Made by a program: the position numbers and the translations under genes. DNA of 10,370 bases from assembly GCA_035626855.1 (NCBI GenBank), contig DASPMW010000016.1:1-10370 (forward strand). Direction: 5' to 3'. Under the pieces are notes generated by a model. The model was not told the origin of the DNA. It saw only the letters and a program-made list of their open reading frames with translations, and did not search any database. This DNA comes from JAPWJZ01 sp035626855. Lineage in GTDB: Bacteria > Pseudomonadota > Alphaproteobacteria > Micavibrionales > UBA2020. Below are positions 6,489 through 10,370 of this stretch, piece by piece. The stretch's first letter is position 1; every line of letters starts with the position of its first letter.

Positions 6489-8109
6489 GCGGATTGACGT
6501 TGAAGATGCGTGGCTTTTTCGGCTTATCGTTATTCGCGGGCGTCTGCGTGGTATCGGGCTTGTCCTGCGGCGCGTTGACCTGCATGTAATTCCGCTCGTT
6601 CCAGCGCTGGCCCTGCAGCGTGCGGAAGCCGACCAGTTTCGGCCGGCCCTTGCTGTCCGGATTGATGGATTCGATCCCGCTTTTCGAAACCTTCAGCACA
6701 TCGCCGTTATCGGCGCTCAGGGTTTTATAGCCGATCTTCTCCATCGCCTCGCCATTCGCATCGCGCAGGTGCTTGTCGCCATGAATCGGCAGGACGTTTC
6801 TGGGATCGGCGAGCTTGGCGAATTCCAGCAGTTCCGGAAGGCGGGCATGCGCATGGGAATAAAGCGTTTCATCGGCCTTGGTCAGCACCTTGAAGCCCTT
6901 GGCGCGCAGGATGGAGAGCATGCGCTCGCGCATCGCTTCCTGCCCGGGGATCGAGGTCGCAACGAGCAGGATAACGTCATGGTCGCGGTCGAGCTTCAGC
7001 GTCGGATGCGTGCCGTCGGCCGCGCGCGGCAGCACGGCGTTGGGGGAGCCGGAGGCGCCCGTGACGATCACGACGGCGGAACCCGGTTTCGCCTCGGCCA
7101 GATCCTTGGACGCCTTTCCCTTGTCGAGCATGCGCACCTGCAGCTCGCGGCCGAGCGCGTCCGACAATGTCATGCCGGTCGCCTTCAGCGCCGCCAGCGA
7201 TTGTTCATGCGCCCAGCCGGAGATCCAGAGCGATCGCCCCGCCTCCGCCGTCACTTGCGCGACCGAGGCGACGTTTTCCTCATAGCCGCTCATGACGGCC
7301 ACGACGAAGCGCTTGCCGGGATGCTTCTTCATGAGCCGACCGAGGGTATCGCGCACTTCCTTCTCATGCACGGTCGGGATGTCGCGGTCTGCGCCCGTTG
7401 AATCGAGCAGCAGCAGATTGACATCCTTGCCCGCGATCAGTCGCGAGAATTCAGGCGCGTTGAAGGCCGGGCCCCAGACGACGGTGGGGTCGAGCTTGAA
7501 ATCGCCGGGATTAAGGATATTGCCCTCGGGCGTTTCGATGAAATAACCGATGGATTGCGGCGTGGAATGGGAAACCCAGAAGGCGCTGACCTTGACCTTG
7601 CCCTCCTGCACGGGCGTGCCGGGCGCGATCGAAATCATTTCCGGCCAGTCTTCGGGGTCGATATTCGCGTTGGTCAGTTCCTGCTCGAGGCGCTTGACGG
7701 TATAGGGCGTGGCGTAAATCTTGGGCAGCTCATAGCCCATCAGCAGGTAAAACGGGATCGCGCCCACATGATCGACGTGATTATGCGTGAGGAAGATCGC
7801 GTTGACCGGCTCGGGCGGCTTTTCCGCGCTGCCTTTTTTCCCAAAATGCCGCTCCATATCGGGAATGACATTGTCGCAGGAGGCAAGTTCGGGATATTCG
7901 GGGTAGCGGCTTTCGCCGATCAGCGCCCCGGCGTCGAACATGAGGCGCGTGGTTTTTTTGGCGCCGTCCGCGCCCGTTTCCTCATAAACCGCAAGACCGG
8001 CGTTTGCGCCGATGCGGTTCTTGTTGTTACCCCCTAATACATGCCAGTGCAGCGATTTTCCGTTTTCGTTTTTATTGTTGTCGGAAGGGATCGGCGGCAT
8101 TTCGGTCAT
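6466..8109 (-). CDS. RNase J-like metallo-beta-lactamase / beta-CASP ribonuclease, divergent
   Basis: The 547-residue product has the layout of RNase J, a cytoplasmic 5'-3' exo- and endoribonuclease. Metal-binding motifs are present: HNHVDH at 109-114 (HxHxDH), H181 in VSHSTP, D203 in PGDFK, and C-terminal H443 in PIHGD. The beta-CASP part shows LLLDSTGADR at 232-241 and TGASGSPNAVLPRAADGTH at 350-368, which corresponds to the RNase J 'GSQGEP..AL.R.A.G.H' segment, followed by SIPGQE at 386-391. Departures from canonical RNase J are the usual HxSGH, here YSHAH at 417-421, so that the first His is Tyr; a degenerate N-terminal GG.GEIG motif (GGNNKNRIG); and a short, Pro/Lys-rich, probably disordered tail (from about 515) in place of a clear C-terminal domain. 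Its ATG overlaps the iscX stop codon, and GGGAG lies 7 bases upstream, so translation is likely coupled. It could be a specialised paralogue rather than the housekeeping enzyme. Confidence 0.88.
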   Translation of the reverse strand: MTEMPPIPSDNNKNENGKSLHWHVLGGNNKNRIGANAGLAVYEETGADGAKKTTRLMFDAGALIGESRYPEYPELASCDNVIPDMERHFGKKGSAEKPPEPVNAIFLTHNHVDHVGAIPFYLLMGYELPKIYATPYTVKRLEQELTNANIDPEDWPEMISIAPGTPVQEGKVKVSAFWVSHSTPQSIGYFIETPEGNILNPGDFKLDPTVVWGPAFNAPEFSRLIAGKDVNLLLLDSTGADRDIPTVHEKEVRDTLGRLMKKHPGKRFVVAVMSGYEENVASVAQVTAEAGRSLWISGWAHEQSLAALKATGMTLSDALGRELQVRMLDKGKASKDLAEAKPGSAVVIVTGASGSPNAVLPRAADGTHPTLKLDRDHDVILLVATSIPGQEAMRERMLSILRAKGFKVLTKADETLYSHAHARLPELLEFAKLADPRNVLPIHGDKHLRDANGEAMEKIGYKTLSADNGDVLKVSKSGIESINPDSKGRPKLVGFRTLQGQRWNERNYMQVNAPQDKPDTTQTPANNDKPKKPRIFNVNPPKPPAAA

Positions 8110-8330
8110 GCGGCTGCTCCCTCGCTTTCTTCGTCGGCGAGGCGCATCCAGGTCCAGAGGATGGCGTCGAGGTGGGCGGGCTTGGGCGGAGTTACGGGGC
8201 CCGAGAAATCGGGCAGCGTGACGACCATCTGCAGCAGTTCGTCATGGGTGAGCTTCAGCCGCTCCGCTGTCGGGTAAACCTCGATCAGCGCGCGGGCGAT
8301 CCCCTCCCGATCAGACCAGGACAGTCGCAT
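8106..8330 (-). CDS. iscX: Fe-S cluster assembly adaptor IscX
   Basis: The 74-residue product matches the small IscX (YfhJ) family. It starts with LSWSDREGIARAL...YP (compare E. coli LKWTDSREIGEALYDAYP), continues with a leucine/acidic stretch and LPDF (E. coli LEDF), and closes with AILWTWMRLADEE (E. coli AILLVWLDEAE). It is slightly longer than the E. coli protein (66 residues) by a short Ala/Glu tail. IscX binds the cysteine desulfurase IscS, overlaps functionally with frataxin, and modulates Fe-S assembly. In enterobacteria it ends the isc operon; here no other isc gene is in view and the partner is an RNase J-like gene, overlapping by ATGA. A GGGGA lies 7 bases before the ATG. The gene is probably the first of a two-gene transcript. 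Confidence 0.9.
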   Translation of the reverse strand: MRLSWSDREGIARALIEVYPTAERLKLTHDELLQMVVTLPDFSGPVTPPKPAHLDAILWTWMRLADEESEGAAA

Positions 8331-8366
8331 TCTGTTATCCCCGTAACTATGGATAGCTTGATTCGA

Positions 8367-8395
8367 AAGATACCAGACACAATAGGTAGTGTCGA
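8367..8395 (-). promoter_or_regulatory. Possible sigma-70 promoter of iscX and the RNase J-like gene
   Basis: On the minus strand TCGACA (8395-8390) and TATCTT (8372-8367) are 17 bases apart, five of six and four of six matches to consensus. The predicted start near 8360 leaves a leader of about 30 bases before ATG 8330. The 139-base gap is more AT-rich than the neighbouring genes. I saw no IscR-like site with confidence. Confidence 0.4.
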
Positions 8396-8469
8396 TGCGC
8401 TGTCCGAGCGCCTGTTCAAATCCGCAATTTTTGGAAAGGCCTTGCTACGCCGCAGCATTCCATAAGGTA

Positions 8470-9027
8470 TCAGGGGCAGGGAATATATCGGTCATTCGGT
8501 TCGCAGACGCCGCCATCCGCGGGGCCGCAGCAACCGCTGTTGCCGATGCCGGCATTGCCGCCGCCGCTGTCGCCGCAGCCGACGACCACGTCCCAGGCGC
8601 GGCCATCGGGCATGACGATATAATCGATGGAATGGCCGTTATACTGCGCACCATAATTTTTCGCGAGCAGCCCCGCCCCGCCCGGCATATAGCGGCAGGC
8701 CCGCTCGACGATTTTGCCGCAATTATTGCCGGTCAGGTCTTCGCCTTCCGCAATCAGCTCGTTCTTGGCCTGGTTGATGGCACCCGCATAGTCGAAGTCA
8801 GGTGCGGGAGAGGTTACCTTTGGGGGCTGCTGCTGCTCGCAGGGGATGTCGGGTTCGGAATCCCCGGCCGTGCCGCAGGCCTCGGCGATGCCGCCGTGAC
8901 AGCCGTCGGCGGAGGGATTATTGCCTGCGACGGGCGCCCAGGGACATTCGAAAACGGCTTGCGCGGACAGGGGATGTGCGAAGACCAGCAGGATGCAAAG
9001 GACAAAGGCGGAAATAATGCGGCTCAT
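8470..9027 (-). CDS. Exported cysteine-rich protein, 185 residues, unknown function
   Basis: The protein begins with a signal peptide (hydrophobic residues 4-17, likely cleavage after SAQA at 24), and the mature chain starts VFECPW. Residues 25-42 end in GNNPSADG and match the mini-protein encoded just upstream. A linker rich in Pro, Glu and Gln follows, then a likely domain at about 79-150 with NNCGKIVERAC (101-111), GAGLLAKNYG (117-126), NGHSIDYI.MPDGRAWDVV (130-148). This last pattern resembles a small module I have seen in phage tail or lysin-associated and secreted proteins ('GxCG... GAGLL.K.GG..C.GY.VD.I.YPDG...DVL'); the resemblance is from memory. The mature chain has 11 cysteines, including CC at 166-167, which suggests disulfides in the periplasm or outside. 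A start at 9039 is possible by frame, but ATG 9027 has GAGG 6 bases upstream. It is not a lipoprotein: the Cys is four residues after the cleavage site. Confidence 0.82.
   Translation of the reverse strand: MSRIISAFVLCILLVFAHPLSAQAVFECPWAPVAGNNPSADGCHGGIAEACGTAGDSEPDIPCEQQQPPKVTSPAPDFDYAGAINQAKNELIAEGEDLTGNNCGKIVERACRYMPGGAGLLAKNYGAQYNGHSIDYIVMPDGRAWDVVVGCGDSGGGNAGIGNSGCCGPADGGVCEPNDRYIPCP
8902..8955 (-). repeat. 54-base repeat, copy in the 185-residue gene
   Basis: This copy encodes the first 18 mature residues of the Cys-rich protein. It matches 9193-9246 at 45 of 54 positions by direct comparison, without gaps and in the same orientation. Most differences are at third codon positions, and the protein differs at only three residues, which suggests that the segment is under protein-level selection after duplication. 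Confidence 0.85.
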
Positions 9028-9156
9028 AATAATCCTCATTCAAAACGAACAAGAGATATTGTGTGCCAATGCCGCGTATTGACGCAGCGCCCTTACGCGG
9101 GACTGGAAGAATATTCAAGCAGTGCGAATAAAACAGGGTTTAAATTCAGCCGTAAA

Positions 9157-9315
9157 TCACGGACCGCCGGTGGTGGAGTCGCCGCCATAATTGCCGTCGG
9201 CGGAGGGGTTGTTGCCGGAGGCGGGTGTCCAGGGGCATTCGAACACAGCCGCAGCGGGCCCCGTCAAAAGAAATACGAACCCAAGTGCCGCGAAAATGAT
9301 AAGGGATTTTTTCAT
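9157..9315 (-). CDS. Exported 52-residue mini-protein sharing its mature N-terminus with the 185-residue protein
   Basis: ATG 9315 is preceded by AAGGAG at 9 bases. The first 23 residues are a clear signal peptide (KKS, hydrophobic core, cleavage after GPAAA), leaving a mature peptide of only 29 residues that starts VFECPW, contains GNNPSADG and ends in Gly/Thr/Ser. It has one cysteine (C27). The gene starts 13 bases after the stop of the large upstream gene, so it is probably co-translated with it. The frame after the stop shows no homology to the rest of the 185-residue protein, so it is either a genuine peptide or a copy cut short long ago. The good ribosome site and intact signal peptide favour a real gene. 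Function is unknown. Confidence 0.7.
   Translation of the reverse strand: MKKSLIIFAALGFVFLLTGPAAAVFECPWTPASGNNPSADGNYGGDSTTGGP
9193..9246 (-). repeat. 54-base repeat, copy in the mini-protein gene
   Basis: This is the partner of the copy at 8902-8955. It encodes the first 18 mature residues of the mini-protein. The similarity stops shortly after GNNPSADG and does not extend clearly into the signal peptides apart from the final Ala, so the conserved unit is the mature N-terminus. Confidence 0.85.
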
Positions 9316-9324
9316 CCTGTCATG

Positions 9325-9330
9325 CTCCTT
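9325..9330 (-). promoter_or_regulatory. Shine-Dalgarno AAGGAG fixing the mini-protein start
   Basis: AAGGAG on the minus strand overlaps the last bases and stop codon of the upstream gene and lies 9 bases before ATG 9315. It picks this ATG over the in-frame start at 9390, which would lack a signal peptide at the N-terminus and lie inside the upstream gene. Confidence 0.7.
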
Positions 9331-10370
9331 ACCGTGTGGGTGCTGCGTCGTCAGTATCATGCGGGATATCGGCATCAAGGTTGGTCGCATAGGTCGCGGC
9401 CGACATCCACAGCAGCTCTTCCCAGCGTTTATAAAGGTCGTTCATCTGCTGCATCTTGATCCCGTTGACGGAGCCCTGCTCGCGCAGGACCTGTTCGGGT
9501 TCGTTGACCATGCGCACGATCCAGGCCGGATCGCGGTGGCGGTCCATCGTGATCGCCTGCATCAGCTCGCGGTAGCTGGCGTCGGTCGCAGCATCGCCCG
9601 GCGGCAGGCCAGCCGCGAGACGGACGCTTGAGGTATCGACGCCGGAGCCGCCCGCGCGTTCCGCGATCAGCTGGCCAAGCGCGTTATAAACGGTGTTGAG
9701 GCGCGCGCTTTGCGAGCGGCGGTCGAGAATCATTTCCGCGCCCTGCGGCTGGTCGACGACTTGCGCCGGCACTGGGTTCGGGGTGCGCAGGTTGATGAAA
9801 TAGCGCGTCGCCGCTTCGACGATGTCGCGCTGCTTCTGGTCGGTCATGTCGATGGTCTGCTTGTCGCCCCAGAGCAGCGTCGCGATGTCGGTGTGGCGAT
9901 GCGCCGTCACGGGGTCGGCCGCGACTGTGCAGCCCTGGTTGCCGACCGCGGGATCGCACCACTTGTTGACGTAGTCGGTCCACAGCCAGTTGTCCTCAGC
10001 GCCGGCGCCCTTCTCCGACGGGCTGCCCACCGCGTTGGCGCGGCGCGGCTGCGCCTCTTTCGCCATCGCGCGGGAAAGCGCGCGGGACATCAGGTAGGCC
10101 TTGGTCACGCCGCCGCCGCTCGTCGCGTTCGTGGCAAGCGAGTCAAGCGTGCAGGAGTTTTCGTTCGGCTGGTAGCGGCGGAAGGCTTCCACCTGCTCTT
10201 GGTTGATGTCGTTGGTGATTTCGTTCTGCATCTGGGCATCGAGCAGCCCGCCCAGCACGCGGCTCTGATCGACCTGGTCGGCGGAGAGCTGCATCGTCTG
10301 GTGCTTCATCGCGCAGAGGAAGCAGTTGCCGGAGGAATTCCACCACCAGTTGGTAAGCCCGACGCGGATG
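9329..10370 (-). CDS. Unidentified Trp/Cys-containing protein, C-terminal 346 residues; start outside the window
   Basis: The frame is open from the TAA at 9329-9331 to the right edge. An ATG at 10309 exists, but the frame continues upstream of it through TNWWWNSSGNCFLCAM without a stop, and no Shine-Dalgarno sequence precedes it. The true start is therefore beyond the window. Visible traits are a WWW run, a CxxC (CFLC), several further cysteines (SCTLDS, WCDP, QGCTV), many Gln/Asn/Asp-rich helical stretches (QLSADQVDQSRVLGGLLDAQMQNEI), and a conserved-looking WGDKQTIDMTDQKQRDIVEAATRYFINL segment. The C-terminal 80 residues are helical and hydrophilic. No membrane segment is seen in this part. 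The cysteine content and the two exported products downstream suggest an envelope or secretion-related protein, possibly of a conjugation or type IV secretion cluster, but that is a guess. I do not recognise the family. Confidence 0.75.
   Translation of the reverse strand, partial: IRVGLTNWWWNSSGNCFLCAMKHQTMQLSADQVDQSRVLGGLLDAQMQNEITNDINQEQVEAFRRYQPNENSCTLDSLATNATSGGGVTKAYLMSRALSRAMAKEAQPRRANAVGSPSEKGAGAEDNWLWTDYVNKWCDPAVGNQGCTVAADPVTAHRHTDIATLLWGDKQTIDMTDQKQRDIVEAATRYFINLRTPNPVPAQVVDQPQGAEMILDRRSQSARLNTVYNALGQLIAERAGGSGVDTSSVRLAAGLPPGDAATDASYRELMQAITMDRHRDPAWIVRMVNEPEQVLREQGSVNGIKMQQMNDLYKRWEELLWMSAATYATNLDADIPHDTDDAAPTR

Noticed and set aside
8397..8411. GCGCT-N5-AGCGC inverted repeat in the iscX upstream gap
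   Set aside because: It is a five-pair stem without a T-run on either strand; it may be chance in GC-rich DNA.
8349..8465. Plus-strand ORF of 38 codons (MDSLIRKIPD...) between iscX and the Cys-rich gene
   Set aside because: There is no Shine-Dalgarno sequence before the ATG, it overlaps the likely iscX promoter on the other strand, and there is no family resemblance. Conservation elsewhere would change this.
9054..9068. TGGCAC on the minus strand upstream of the Cys-rich gene, as a third sigma-54 promoter
   Set aside because: The -12 GC is missing at the required 10-base spacing (ATC instead of TTGC).
1..10370. CRISPR array, tRNA/rRNA genes, insertion sequences
   Set aside because: I saw no regularly spaced repeats, cloverleaf-like segments, transposase motifs or terminal inverted repeats; the only notable repeat is the 54-base pair at 8902 and 9193.

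Overview
The window looks like chromosomal DNA of a flagellated alphaproteobacterium. The base composition is GC-rich. FlgK and FlgL have an alphaproteobacterial look, the flagellar genes sit behind sigma-54 (RpoN) type promoters, and a protein family I associate with alphaproteobacterial flagellar loci lies next to flgK. I cannot name the genus. The lineage (Rhodospirillales, Micavibrionales or similar) is inference.

Left part (1-1742). On the minus strand lie the N-terminal 129 codons of an L,D-transpeptidase (YkuD-type), running off the left edge, and upstream of it an uncharacterised 380-residue protein. The 174-base gap between that gene and flgK holds two divergent, well-matched sigma-54 promoters (TGGCAT-N5-TTGCA facing left, TGGCAC-N5-TTGCT facing right). 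The uncharacterised gene, and perhaps the transpeptidase behind it, therefore appears to belong to the flagellar regulon.

Middle (1743-6469, plus strand). flgK and flgL form a tight two-gene operon for the hook-filament junction. FlgK is enlarged by two tandem repeats resembling the flagellin hook IN motif. Behind flgL, with its own strong sigma-70 type promoter, is a 502-residue exported, cysteine-free protein of unknown function.

Right part (10370-6466, minus strand). In order of transcription there are: the 3' portion of a large gene entering from the right edge (Trp/Cys-containing, unidentified); a 52-residue exported mini-protein; a 185-residue exported Cys-rich protein whose predicted mature N-terminus is nearly identical to that of the mini-protein; iscX (Fe-S cluster assembly adaptor); and an RNase J-like metallo-beta-lactamase/beta-CASP protein whose start overlaps the iscX stop. 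This last gene converges on the 502-residue gene so tightly that both stop codons share one TTAA.

The most noteworthy observations are the divergent sigma-54 pair, the two exported proteins sharing one mature N-terminus beside an unidentified gene, and the iscX/RNase J-like pairing.
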